This document shows positions 1 to 7,404 of a stretch of DNA of 16,234 bases, piece after piece. Origin of the DNA: Clostridiaceae bacterium (lineage in GTDB: Bacteria > Bacillota > Clostridia > Oscillospirales > Acutalibacteraceae); NCBI GenBank assembly GCA_016281115.1, contig JAEEHZ010000163.1:1-16234 (forward strand), in the 5' to 3' direction. The position numbers were made by a program, and so were the translations under genes. The first letter of the stretch is position 1. Each line of letters starts with the position of its first letter. Under the pieces are notes generated by a model. The model had not been told where the DNA came from, ran no database searches, and saw only the letters and a program-made list of their open reading frames with translations.

Positions 1-30
1 CATTCTGATATTAACATTTGTTTGTGCCAT
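1..30 (-). CDS. RelB/DinJ-family antitoxin, N-terminal fragment (runs off the window)
   Basis: Ten codons are visible on the minus strand, reading MAQTNVNIRM from the ATG at 30-28. The rest lies outside the window. This opening is typical of RelB/DinJ-family type II antitoxins, ribbon-helix-helix proteins that neutralise a YafQ/RelE-like mRNA interferase and repress their own operon. The start is well supported: an AAGGAGG Shine-Dalgarno lies at 45-39, eight bases upstream, and a perfect consensus promoter sits at 61-89. The family call rests on ten residues only, so another small protein with the same opening is possible. A toxin gene would be expected immediately downstream, beyond coordinate 1. 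Confidence 0.55.
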   Translation of the reverse strand, partial: MAQTNVNIRM

Positions 31-60
31 TTTGTAAGCCTCCTTTTTGTTTCTGTTTAT

Positions 61-89
61 ATTATACGCAAATTATAAATAATTGTCAA
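61..89 (-). promoter_or_regulatory. Consensus sigma-A promoter of the antitoxin gene
   Basis: On the minus strand the -35 box is TTGACA (89-84) and the -10 box is TATAAT (66-61), separated by exactly 17 bases. Both hexamers match consensus perfectly. Transcription should start near 54, leaving a leader of about 24 bases before the ATG at 30. Such a strong core promoter fits an autoregulated toxin-antitoxin operon. Confidence 0.85.
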
Positions 90-264
90 TAAATTTTAAG
101 ATATTGTATATTAAAATAATATATAAATGACATAATTAATATTTTATCGAGAATGATTATGAAGCGCACAGTGCTTTACTGCCACTGCTGCTTTACAGAT
201 TAAAAGCTTATAATCTCTATACCGCAATTTTTCGTGAAGATTCATAATTAATACAGTAATTAAA
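90..264. other. AT-rich intergenic stretch, nothing recognised
   Basis: This lies between the antitoxin promoter and the XRE terminator. It has no ORF with a plausible start and Shine-Dalgarno. It holds a short imperfect inverted repeat (197-202 with 211-216) and an 8-base direct repeat (TGCTTTAC near 172 and 189), neither beyond what AT-rich DNA gives by chance. Confidence 0.4.
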
Positions 265-294
265 AACGCTTTCGATTATTATATCGAAGGCGTT
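265..294 (-). terminator. Intrinsic terminator of the XRE gene (bidirectional form)
   Basis: Twelve-base arms 265-276 and 283-294 pair with a single G-T wobble around a 6-base loop. On the minus strand the stem is followed by TTTTTA, and on the plus strand by ATTTTT, so it could work both ways. It lies 15 bases beyond the stop codon of the XRE gene, which it most likely terminates. Confidence 0.8.
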
Positions 295-309
295 ATTTTT
301 ATATAAGTA

Positions 310-642
310 TTATTCGTTTTTGTATTTATCCATTTCCAATAGCATCATATACAAATGTTCTTGATCGGATTTGCTTTTTGAAGCGATAAACTCATAGCAT
401 TTTGCGGGAATACTGTCAGTGTTATCATCACCTATCTTTTCAAAAAGCTTTGAAAGCGGAACGCACATCGCCGAAGCAATTTTTTCTATGCTTTCAAGAG
501 TGGCGTTCTTTTCTCCTCTTTCAATTTGACCGATATAAGTTGGGTGACAGCCTGCCGCCTCGGCAAGCTTTTCTTGGCTCAAGCCCTTTTGAGTTCTGTA
601 ATTACGTATGCGAAGTCCAATTATTTTAGCTATCTCACTCAT
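310..642 (-). CDS. XRE-family helix-turn-helix transcriptional regulator
   Basis: This is a 110-residue DNA-binding protein. Residues 8-65 form a Cro/C1-type HTH domain: the helix-turn-helix spans about SQEKLAEAAGCHPTYIGQIE (22-41), followed by the RGEKNATLESIEKIA pattern usual in this family. The 35-residue tail is charged and carries no recognised effector domain, so it may serve for dimerisation. The start is the ATG at 642-640 with GGAGG at 655-651. It is transcribed divergently from a SLOG-domain gene. The shared 141-bp region holds a perfect 9-bp inverted repeat, so the simplest reading is a local repressor of itself and of the SLOG gene. The family call is solid; the target is inferred. 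Confidence 0.9.
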   Translation of the reverse strand: MSEIAKIIGLRIRNYRTQKGLSQEKLAEAAGCHPTYIGQIERGEKNATLESIEKIASAMCVPLSKLFEKIGDDNTDSIPAKCYEFIASKSKSDQEHLYMMLLEMDKYKNE

Positions 643-660
643 AATCTCAACCTCCGCTTT

Positions 661-697
661 TAGTCTATAAATATAATTTGTATTGTTCTATAGACTA
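661..697. promoter_or_regulatory. Inverted repeat, candidate XRE operator
   Basis: TAGTCTATA (661-669) is repeated as its exact reverse complement TATAGACTA (689-697), with arm centres 28 bp apart. A third, 12-of-14 matching copy of the longer form TAGTCTATAAATAT (661-674) lies at 721-734, over the -10 box of the plus-strand promoter. The right arm directly abuts the -35 box at 698, so a protein bound here would block polymerase. Binding by the adjacent XRE protein is inferred. Confidence 0.6.
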
Positions 698-726
698 TTG
701 ATATTCATTTGTGGTTTTGATATACT
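698..726 (+). promoter_or_regulatory. Promoter of the SLOG-domain gene
   Basis: TTGATA (698-703) and TATACT (721-726) are separated by 17 bases, close to the sigma-A consensus. Transcription would start near 733, about 50 bases before the SLOG start codon. The candidate operator overlaps both boxes. Confidence 0.75.
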
Positions 727-783
727 ATAAATATTGAATTTTAAAATTTTATATTTTTAGTATAAAACGGAGTTGATAGTTTA

Positions 784-1257
784 GTGTTTAAAATGGCAAC
801 CGCTTGCTTTACAGGGCATAGAAAATTACCACCGGAAGAAATTCCGGTGATAAAGAAAAGATTAAAAAATGTTTTAATTGATTTCATAGAAAACGGATAT
901 CAATATTTTGGCGCGGGCGGGGCATTGGGCTTTGATACTCTCGCCGCTCAAACGGTTTTAGAATTGAAAAATGAATATCCGCATATAAGGTTGATACTTG
1001 TATTTCCTTGTCATAATCAAACCGGAGGGTGGAGGGAGTCAGATATTGCGGAATATGAGAGAATTAAATCAAAAGCAGACAAAGTTGTTTATACCGCGGA
1101 ACAATATTATAAAGGATGTATGCATACAAGAAACCGTCATTTAACAGATCACAGCAGCTTGTGCATTTGCTATTTAACGGGGCAAAAGGGTGGTACGGCG
1201 TACACAGTTGAATATGCTGAAAAACGAGGATTGAAAATAATTAATATCGCGAAATAA
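784..1257 (+). CDS. SLOG-superfamily protein (DUF1273/YpsA-like)
   Basis: This is a 157-residue protein of the YpsA-like branch of the SLOG fold, a Rossmann-like fold that binds nucleotide-type ligands. Visible signatures are FTGHR (9-13), the glycine-rich GAGGALGFD (43-51), RNRHLTDHS (116-124) and GGTAYTVEYA (136-145). It has no membrane segment or signal peptide. The start is uncertain. GTG at 784 lies 11 bases after CGGAG (768-772), while the in-frame ATG at 793 gives MATACFTGHR, closer to the usual family N-terminus. SLOG proteins are proposed to sense or process nucleotides, and several occur in phage and defence contexts, but no activity can be assigned. Its divergent XRE partner probably controls it. 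Confidence 0.8.
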   Translation: MFKMATACFTGHRKLPPEEIPVIKKRLKNVLIDFIENGYQYFGAGGALGFDTLAAQTVLELKNEYPHIRLILVFPCHNQTGGWRESDIAEYERIKSKADKVVYTAEQYYKGCMHTRNRHLTDHSSLCICYLTGQKGGTAYTVEYAEKRGLKIINIAK

Positions 1258-1550
1258 AAATAAAAAAATTTACGAAATCTTGTCTAAAATCATGCTGCTT
1301 ACGTGTTTATATAATAGAAGGCAAAATATACCCAATTACATAAAGTATTGCAATCATATTTGCCCTGAATCACAAATTTATTAATTTGTCAAGCCCTATT
1401 TCAAGGTTTTTCAGACAATATATGCCAAAAAACGCACATATTATGCCAAAGTATTGAAATGCCCGAAAAAGTAATGTACTATAATGACCGGATACAGACC
1501 TTATTAAAACAGCCGAAGACATTAGCGTTTCTTAGAAGGGGAGGATACTT
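1258..1550. other. Intergenic region upstream of the dockerin protein gene
   Basis: This is 293 bases of AT-rich sequence without a convincing gene. A weak hairpin (1372-1378 with 1383-1389) is present, but no clear intrinsic terminator follows the SLOG gene. A TATAAT at 1480-1485 could be the -10 box of the downstream gene; the nearest TTGAAA (1454-1459) is 20 bases away, which is too far for an ordinary promoter. GGGGAGG (1538-1544) is the ribosome site for the next gene. Confidence 0.45.
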
Positions 1551-2570
1551 ATGAAAAAGCTAATTTCATTATTAATCGTTTTTTGTATGGTGCTGTCTTG
1601 CGCCGCGGTGGCAGCCTCGGCAGATGAAAAGAATGATTATTCCAAATTATTCTTTGATCTTATGAGTAATTATATAGAAGAAAATGAACTTATAAAATCA
1701 TCGTATAAGCTTTTGGGAACCATATCAAACGGAATTCACGTTGCATATTGTGAGTATAACATAGGGCACGACGTAGACGCTGATTTATCGTATGATAAAT
1801 ACTTTAAACTGGGAAATTATCTGTTGTCAAGCAACGTATGGGATTATGATCGCTCATCATTTAGGATATATTGCTTTGACAGTAGTAATTGCTGTGGTAT
1901 AATGGAGGCGTTCCACACTCAGGTAGATCCTTCCGACTCTATTCCTTATTGGCTAAAATCTGTTCCTTTGAATGAAATAGCGGAAATTGTAAACAAATCA
2001 GAAATAACTCATATCTATCATAAAAACGACTTATCGGAAAATGATGAATTGAATGCATATTTCAAAGATGAAATGATACTGCCATATTTTAAAGAATATG
2101 CCGGATACAGTGAAAACGATTACAGCTATTGCCGTGTTTACGGGAAATACGATAAATATTACATCTTTTTCGGGCTCGGAAACGGCGGATCAGATATGTT
2201 TATTTCAAGGGTTATAGACAATTATGTCGTTACAGCCTCAAATATTTATGAGCCGTACGATCTGGGCATATATGCCTTTGACGGAGAGAAAGTCTACACC
2301 CTTGAAGAAGCAATAAATGCAAAGTATTTTAAAATGTCGGATATTGCCGATATGATAGAAGCCAAACCGCTTATAATGGGAGAAGTAACAGGCGACGGCA
2401 AAGTTGATATGAACGATGTTGTTTTTCTGCAAAAGATAATTGCAAGGCTGTTTCCGTTTCAAACAGCCAATCAATCGCAATACAATAATTTTTCCGCGGA
2501 TATAGACAATAACAGACATATTGATATGTACGACGTGGTACTCATTCAGCGTATTATCGCAAAGCTATAA
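1551..2570 (+). CDS. Secreted protein of unknown fold with C-terminal dockerin-like module
   Basis: This is a 339-residue exported protein. Residues 1-24 are a signal peptide: a KK start, a hydrophobic core, and ASA before DE as the likely type I cleavage site. A cysteine at 17 gives only a borderline lipobox. Residues 27-270 match no family I recognise; they are rich in Asp, Tyr and Asn, as in extracellular proteins. The C-terminus (277-339) reads as two calcium-loop/helix repeats: VTGDGKVDMNDVVFLQKIIA (279-298), and ADIDNNRHIDMYDVVLIQRI from 316. Dockerins bind cohesins on scaffoldins or cell-surface proteins, so the body is probably displayed in an extracellular complex. The start has GGGGAGG six bases upstream. 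The gene stands alone. The dockerin call is confident; the function of the body is unknown. Confidence 0.8.
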   Translation: MKKLISLLIVFCMVLSCAAVAASADEKNDYSKLFFDLMSNYIEENELIKSSYKLLGTISNGIHVAYCEYNIGHDVDADLSYDKYFKLGNYLLSSNVWDYDRSSFRIYCFDSSNCCGIMEAFHTQVDPSDSIPYWLKSVPLNEIAEIVNKSEITHIYHKNDLSENDELNAYFKDEMILPYFKEYAGYSENDYSYCRVYGKYDKYYIFFGLGNGGSDMFISRVIDNYVVTASNIYEPYDLGIYAFDGEKVYTLEEAINAKYFKMSDIADMIEAKPLIMGEVTGDGKVDMNDVVFLQKIIARLFPFQTANQSQYNNFSADIDNNRHIDMYDVVLIQRIIAKL

Positions 2571-2590
2571 TTGCCCATTCCCCCAATTAT

Positions 2591-2636
2591 CTTGCCCGGC
2601 GGTTGTTCTACCCAAAGAGGGGCGCCGCCGGGCGAG
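2591..2636. repeat. GC-rich hairpin after the dockerin gene
   Basis: GCCCGGCGG (2594-2602) pairs perfectly with CCGCCGGGC (2625-2633). Three further pairs, one of them a wobble, extend it to 2591/2636 around a 22-base interior. The plus side continues AATAAAAAAT, not a T-run, so it is not a canonical terminator for the gene that ends at 2570. Confidence 0.6.
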
Positions 2637-2663
2637 AATAAAAAATTGGTTACAATAACAAGT

Positions 2664-2696
2664 GCCCATGACGGTGAATTTACTTCCGTCACGGGC
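2664..2696 (+). terminator. Probable terminator of the dockerin gene
   Basis: Arms of 11 bases (2664-2674 and 2686-2696) pair with one mismatch around an 11-base loop. They are followed by TAATTTTCTATTATTT on the plus strand. This is the first T-rich hairpin after the dockerin gene and the likeliest end of its transcript. Confidence 0.6.
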
Positions 2697-2729
2697 TAAT
2701 TTTCTATTATTTGGTTATGTATTATAACA

Positions 2730-2938
2730 CGTTTTGCCCTCATGTCGGGCAGGCACTTACTTTGTCTCGCAACAAAGTAAGCAAAATGCGCCAAAGGGAC
2801 AACCTGTCGACGGTTTTCCCTTTGGAATCCCTTTCGCGACCACCCGGGTGGCTGCGCCCCCCAGCGGGTGGACGGCATCCCCCTGCTTTGTTCTCGGCAG
2901 GCTGAATGTATCATTTGGCGGCTTCATAAGAGGGAAAG
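2730..2938. repeat. Candidate dispersed intergenic repeat with nested hairpins
   Basis: This GC-rich, non-coding segment is unlike the AT-rich intergenic DNA around it. It contains a perfect 10-bp hairpin (2756-2765 with 2772-2781), a perfect 9-bp hairpin (2791-2799 with 2817-2825) that encloses a GTCGAC palindrome, and the 12-bp palindrome CCACCCGGGTGG (2840-2851), whose GGGTGG half recurs at 2866-2871. Overlapping reading frames are open on both strands but lack Shine-Dalgarno sites and recognisable products. The dense stem-loop order suggests a REP- or MITE-like element. I recall peptides of the QSKQNAPKG type as frequent spurious ORFs in gut Firmicute genomes, but a copy elsewhere cannot be shown from this window. 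Confidence 0.5.
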
Positions 2939-2939
2939 C

Positions 2940-2976
2940 AAACACAGCCTTCTCCTATAAGGAGAAGGCTGTGTTT
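2940..2976 (-). terminator. Strong hairpin terminator at the end of the minus-strand arm
   Basis: A perfect 17-bp stem (2940-2956 with 2960-2976) closes a 3-base loop. On the minus strand it lies 45 bases past the ygfK stop codon and ends in TTTGCTTT. On the plus strand it ends GTTTATGTTC. It most likely ends the ygfK transcript and also insulates it from transcription coming from the left. Confidence 0.75.
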
Positions 2977-3021
2977 ATGTTCTGATGTTTTATATTTCGT
3001 AAATAAAACTTACATATAATT

Positions 3022-6000
3022 TTACAGCAGATAGGAATAATCTTTATAAACCGCTTTTATAACGTCTGCAACTCCTGTCGGAACGCCTGACATATCATTG
3101 ATATCGGCATTTATGATATTGCCGAACAGGCGAACGGTAACCTTGTCGCCGTCAGCATAGAAGCCGTTGTTTTTGCTGTTTTCCATGCCGTCTTTGTCCG
3201 CAAACAGTGTAAGCTTATCAAGATAAGGCGAGCCTGCATACGGGCAGAATGTGGCGCAGTTTCCGCACTCGTTGCACATAATGTCTATGTGGAGTATCTG
3301 AGGCATTTTGTCAGAAGCTGTGCGAATCTCTATGTTTGCTCTGTTGGGGCAAACCGTTACGCAGTTTTCACAATAAGACGAGCACTCTAAGCAGCGTGAA
3401 TGGCAGCTGTCATCACAATCCTCACGCAGGGTGAGCTTTTTCTCCTCTAAACGCTTGATATTCTCTTTTGAATAATCGGCGGTGAAATATGAGAAATCAT
3501 ATCCTACAAGAGCTTTTACAGCTTCTTTAGCGTCTCTTATAGCTTCAACTACCGTTGCGGGTCCGCCGAGGAAATCACCGATAACTTTTATGCTGTCATC
3601 GCTTGTCGCAATGCCCTCTGTGCGTGTTATGCCGTTGTTTTCAAGTATCGTATCGTCTACCTTTTCGCCGATAGCGGTAACAAGCATATCACAGTTTAAT
3701 TCAAATGTTTTGTCGGTAGCAACAGGTGAACGTCTGCCGCTTTCATCAGGTGTGCCGAGCTCCATTTTTCTTAAAACGAGCTTTTTGCCGTCGTAGCTTT
3801 CGGGATTTGCAAGCTCTAAAAGCTTAACGCCGTCATCAAGCGCCATAATGAGCTCTTCACTGTCGGCAGGCATATACTCGGTTGTGCGGCGATAAACGAG
3901 ATAAGACTCTTTGTTTCCGCTTATTCTCTTTGCGGCGCGTGCGCAGTCCATAGCGGTGTTTCCGCCGCCGACCGTAACAACATATTCCTTATTTGAAATA
4001 TTGCCGCTTTTGCACATCTCCAAAAATTCAAGAGAGTTGACCGCAGGTTCGCCCTCTATGCGCATTGCGCTCTTTTTGTATGCGCCTGTTGCCAATATGA
4101 TATATTTATAGCCTTCAGCTTTGAGTTGTTTTATGTCTTTTATCTCACAGCCAGTTTTTATCTCAACGCCCATTGCTTTAAGCAGGCTTGCGTCTTTGTC
4201 TATCGCCTCGTGAGAGATACGAAATTCGGGTATCACATAGCGAACGATACCGCCCAATTTTTCACGCTTTTCAAATAATGTAACGGCTACACCTGCGCGC
4301 GCAAGGAAATATGCCGCCGCCATACCTGCAGGACCGCCGCCTACAACAGCCGCCTTTTCGCCTGTTGATGCGGAAGCCTTGAGTGATTTAATTACGCTGT
4401 CATATCCGTGTGTGGCGGCTATGAGCTTCTTATTTCTTATATTGACTGAGCTTTCAAAGAACTGTCTTGTGCATTTGCCCATACATCTGTGTGAGCATAT
4501 TGTTCCCGTGATAAAAGGCAACGGATTTTGCTCAAGTATAACCTCTAAAGCTTTGTCAAACTTGCCTTCATCGCAAAGACGTATATATTCGGGGATATTC
4601 TGGTGAATGGGGCAGGCGTCGCTGCACGGTGCCGTAAAGCAGTCGAGCATGGGGAGAGGCTCTTTCATTTTGCGTGAGTTTTCGGGCTTTATCATACCGC
4701 GATAAAGCTTGTTATTTTCGCCGCTTTCATTTGGTTTGTATTCTTTTATGTGGCGCGGGTCGTTTATTGCCTGCTCTCTTAACTTGATGACCTTTTCAAC
4801 ATCTACTCCGCCGAATTGCGTGTTGCTGCCGTGACCGAGCTTTTCTGCGCTCTTTTCAAGGTTTTCGGCAATTTGAACCATACGTCCGTAGCCGCCGGGC
4901 TTTAAGAACGTGGTAGCCATTGTTATAGGCCAGATACCGCACTCAAAGAGATTTTGTATGTTGAGCGCGTCTATGCCGCCGCTGAATGAAATTCTGAGTT
5001 TGCCGTCAAAATCCTTTGTTAGCTTTTCGGCAACCGAAATGGTAAGGGGATAGAGTGAACGTCCCGACATATACATCTCGTTGCCGGGAAGCTCTTTTCT
5101 TGTGATGGTAACGGGGAATGTATTTGTAAGCTTAACGCCGAATGAAAGGTCTCTTTCATCTGCAAGCTTTAACAAACGGTGAATCATCGGAACGGCGTCG
5201 CTGTATTGGAGATCGTCACGGAAATGGAAATCGTCAAATACAACATAGTCGTAACCCATATCGTCCATTGTTTTGCGTGCATATTCGTAGCCGAGCAATG
5301 TCGGATTGCATTTAATAAATGTGTTAAGGTGCTTTTCCGTTATAAGATATGTTGCTATTCTCTCTATTTCATCGGGCGGACAGCCGTGAAGTGTAGAAAG
5401 TGTTACACTGCGGCAAACGTTAGGGGAGATAGAGTTGATAAACGCTTCGTCAATATGCTTGAATTCGGGCAGCATTTCTTTAAGAACAGCCTTGCACTCT
5501 GCAAATATCGGCTCGTTTGCGGCATTTTTCATACCTTCTATAAATTTGTCAATTTTCGGTGTTTTAATGCCTTCAAGGTCGTAGCCTACGCTCATGTTGA
5601 ATATAAAGCCGTCGGGATCGCCGAGTTCAAATTCCTTTGCGATTACTTTAAGCGCAAACCATGCTTTTACATATTCTTCATAAGCCTGAGGAATATAAAG
5701 CTCTGTTGACCACTCTGTATTATAGCACTCGTCGTTTGCTCTTATACAGGGCTTCGGAACGGGAAGATCCTCACCGTCTAATTTTTGAACGGTTTTGAGT
5801 TCAAAAAAGCGGCTGCCGGCAAAATAAGACGCGACTATATTTTGTGTAAGCTGTGTGTGCGGACCGGCGGCAGGACCGAAAACTGTCTCCATTTTCTCGC
5901 CGAATAGATTGTATTCGGCTTTGTTTGACTTTATATATGCCTTGGGCACACCAAAAACCTTGCCCTCGCGCTTACACTCACACATAATGTGATTCATAAG

Positions 6001-6036
6001 CTTTTTAAAGGAAATAGGTGTCATTCTGTCACTCAT
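3022..6036 (-). CDS. ygfK: YgfK-type flavin/iron-sulfur oxidoreductase
   Basis: This 1004-residue cytoplasmic multidomain redox protein is close to the ~1030 residues of E. coli YgfK (annotated there as a putative selenate reductase subunit). Residues 1-430 form a dihydroorotate-dehydrogenase-like TIM-barrel region. A GltD-type Fe-S domain follows (C466, C471, C475, then C514, C518, C522). Next is a glutamate-synthase-small-subunit-like FAD/NAD(P)H module with GGGPAG (566-571) and a second Rossmann motif GGGNTA (690-695). A ferredoxin-like C-terminus carries cysteines at 874-896 and CNECGNCATFCP (921-932). YgfK proteins are part of the anaerobic uric acid and purine cluster, where they are thought to reduce a ring intermediate; the substrate is inferred. 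The ATG at 6036 has GGGAGG at 6052-6047. It is the last gene of the minus arm, 21 bases after ssnA. Confidence 0.92.
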   Translation of the reverse strand: MSDRMTPISFKKLMNHIMCECKREGKVFGVPKAYIKSNKAEYNLFGEKMETVFGPAAGPHTQLTQNIVASYFAGSRFFELKTVQKLDGEDLPVPKPCIRANDECYNTEWSTELYIPQAYEEYVKAWFALKVIAKEFELGDPDGFIFNMSVGYDLEGIKTPKIDKFIEGMKNAANEPIFAECKAVLKEMLPEFKHIDEAFINSISPNVCRSVTLSTLHGCPPDEIERIATYLITEKHLNTFIKCNPTLLGYEYARKTMDDMGYDYVVFDDFHFRDDLQYSDAVPMIHRLLKLADERDLSFGVKLTNTFPVTITRKELPGNEMYMSGRSLYPLTISVAEKLTKDFDGKLRISFSGGIDALNIQNLFECGIWPITMATTFLKPGGYGRMVQIAENLEKSAEKLGHGSNTQFGGVDVEKVIKLREQAINDPRHIKEYKPNESGENNKLYRGMIKPENSRKMKEPLPMLDCFTAPCSDACPIHQNIPEYIRLCDEGKFDKALEVILEQNPLPFITGTICSHRCMGKCTRQFFESSVNIRNKKLIAATHGYDSVIKSLKASASTGEKAAVVGGGPAGMAAAYFLARAGVAVTLFEKREKLGGIVRYVIPEFRISHEAIDKDASLLKAMGVEIKTGCEIKDIKQLKAEGYKYIILATGAYKKSAMRIEGEPAVNSLEFLEMCKSGNISNKEYVVTVGGGNTAMDCARAAKRISGNKESYLVYRRTTEYMPADSEELIMALDDGVKLLELANPESYDGKKLVLRKMELGTPDESGRRSPVATDKTFELNCDMLVTAIGEKVDDTILENNGITRTEGIATSDDSIKVIGDFLGGPATVVEAIRDAKEAVKALVGYDFSYFTADYSKENIKRLEEKKLTLREDCDDSCHSRCLECSSYCENCVTVCPNRANIEIRTASDKMPQILHIDIMCNECGNCATFCPYAGSPYLDKLTLFADKDGMENSKNNGFYADGDKVTVRLFGNIINADINDMSGVPTGVADVIKAVYKDYSYLL

Positions 6037-6057
6037 TTAAATTTATCCTCCCTTTAA

Positions 6058-7386
6058 TTATCCGTTTATATCTTTCGCGAGCTTTGCCGCCATTTCTCTT
6101 GCGTGAGCCATTACAGCGGCTTCGTCTATGCCGATAAGCTCTCTGTCTTTCATCAAAAGTTTACCTGCGGCTACTGTTGTTACAACGCTTCTGCCGTTCA
6201 TACCGAACAAAATGTGACTGTTGCAGTTTGAGCCGTTCATAGGAGTAAGCGGGTTGTAATCTGTAACTATAACATCGGCGGAATATCCCTCTTTTATCAT
6301 ACCGAGAGGTGTTTTGAAATATCTGTTCGCGATTTTTGCGTTATTTTCAAAGAGCATTGCAGGAATTTCTCCCCACGCAACGTTAGGCATACATTTGTTG
6401 TGCTTGTGGAGAATATTAGCTACTTTGTAAGACTCTAACATATCATTTGTGTAACCATCGGTTCCGAGTCCCGTAAGCACACCTGCGCCGAATATGTCAA
6501 GTGTGGGCGGGCAGCCTACCGCATTGCCCATATTGCTTTCGGGGTTGTGAACCACCATTGTGTCCGTCTCTTTGAGCATTTCTATTTCTGCATTGTTTAT
6601 ATGAACGCAGTGAACGGCTATTGATTTGCTGCCGAGAACGCCGTTGTCCATGAGGCGCTCAACAACACGCTTGCCGTGGTCTTTAAGGCACATATGCAAA
6701 TCTGCGATACCCTCCGCAACGTGAACGTGGAAGCCTACATCATCGGGCATTTCTTTTCTGCAAAGCGCAAATGTTTCATCTGATACTGTGAATGAAGCGT
6801 GAATACCCATCATTGCCTTGAGCATATCTGAGTCGTCTTTTTGACAATATTTGATGAAATCTGCGTTTTCTTTCACAGATGCGAGAGTTTTTTCCTTGCC
6901 GTCACGGTCGCTTACTTCGTAACACAAGTTACTGCGTATACCGTATTTCTTCGCGGCTTCCGCTATCTCAAACAAGCTGCCTTCTATGCTGCCGAAGCTT
7001 GCGTGGTGGTCAAATATTGTTGTAACACCGTTTTTAATGCAATCTATATATGTAGCTTCCGCGCTTACTCTTGTTTCTTCAAGTGTGAGCTTACGGTCGA
7101 GAGTCCACCACATACCGTCGAGTATATCTATAAAGTTATGAGGGTTGTAACCGTTTATACTCATACCTCTTGCAAGGGCAGAGTAGATATGATTGTGTGT
7201 GTTTATCATACCGGGCATAATAACGCCGCCGTGAGCGTCTATGAATTCCTCACCGGGATGATCTTTTCTGAGCTGTTCGGTAGTGCCTACTGCCTTTATA
7301 AGCTTGCCCTCTATAAGCACTGCGCCGTTTTCAATAAAAGTATTGTTTTCGTCTCTTGTGATAAGTCTGCCGTTACCTATAATCAA
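6058..7386 (-). CDS. ssnA: SsnA-type metal-dependent aminohydrolase
   Basis: This 442-residue amidohydrolase-superfamily (Atz/Trz, cytosine-deaminase-like) enzyme aligns end to end with E. coli SsnA. Metal and catalytic residues are visible: NTHNH with H64 and H66, HVHVAE with H222 and E225, H259, and the late Asp in GLGTDG (D310). Also present are DHHAS (126-130), MVVHNPESNM (277-286) and the composite C-terminal beta-sandwich strands. It starts with TTG at 7386-7384, fixed by AGGAG at 7400-7396; MIIGNGRL is the normal N-terminus. SsnA homologues accompany ygfK in purine/uric acid catabolic clusters, where they hydrolyse an opened or reduced ring intermediate; the exact substrate is inferred. 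It lies between the threonine-synthase-like gene (18-base gap) and ygfK (21-base gap), clearly in one operon. Confidence 0.9.
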   Translation of the reverse strand: MIIGNGRLITRDENNTFIENGAVLIEGKLIKAVGTTEQLRKDHPGEEFIDAHGGVIMPGMINTHNHIYSALARGMSINGYNPHNFIDILDGMWWTLDRKLTLEETRVSAEATYIDCIKNGVTTIFDHHASFGSIEGSLFEIAEAAKKYGIRSNLCYEVSDRDGKEKTLASVKENADFIKYCQKDDSDMLKAMMGIHASFTVSDETFALCRKEMPDDVGFHVHVAEGIADLHMCLKDHGKRVVERLMDNGVLGSKSIAVHCVHINNAEIEMLKETDTMVVHNPESNMGNAVGCPPTLDIFGAGVLTGLGTDGYTNDMLESYKVANILHKHNKCMPNVAWGEIPAMLFENNAKIANRYFKTPLGMIKEGYSADVIVTDYNPLTPMNGSNCNSHILFGMNGRSVVTTVAAGKLLMKDRELIGIDEAAVMAHAREMAAKLAKDING

Positions 7387-7404
7387 TTTAATACACTCCT
7401 TATG

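Noticed and set aside
1454..1485. Promoter TTGAAA ... TATAAT upstream of the dockerin gene
   Set aside because: The spacer is 20 bases, too long for a standard sigma-A promoter; only the -10 box is plausible.
2696..2985. Four overlapping ORFs of 62-83 codons on both strands
   Set aside because: They overlap one another in a stem-loop-rich segment, lack Shine-Dalgarno sites and show no domain; better read as an intergenic repeat.
5179..5709. Plus-strand ORF of 176 codons
   Set aside because: Opposite ygfK in its barrel domain; no start signals and no recognisable product.
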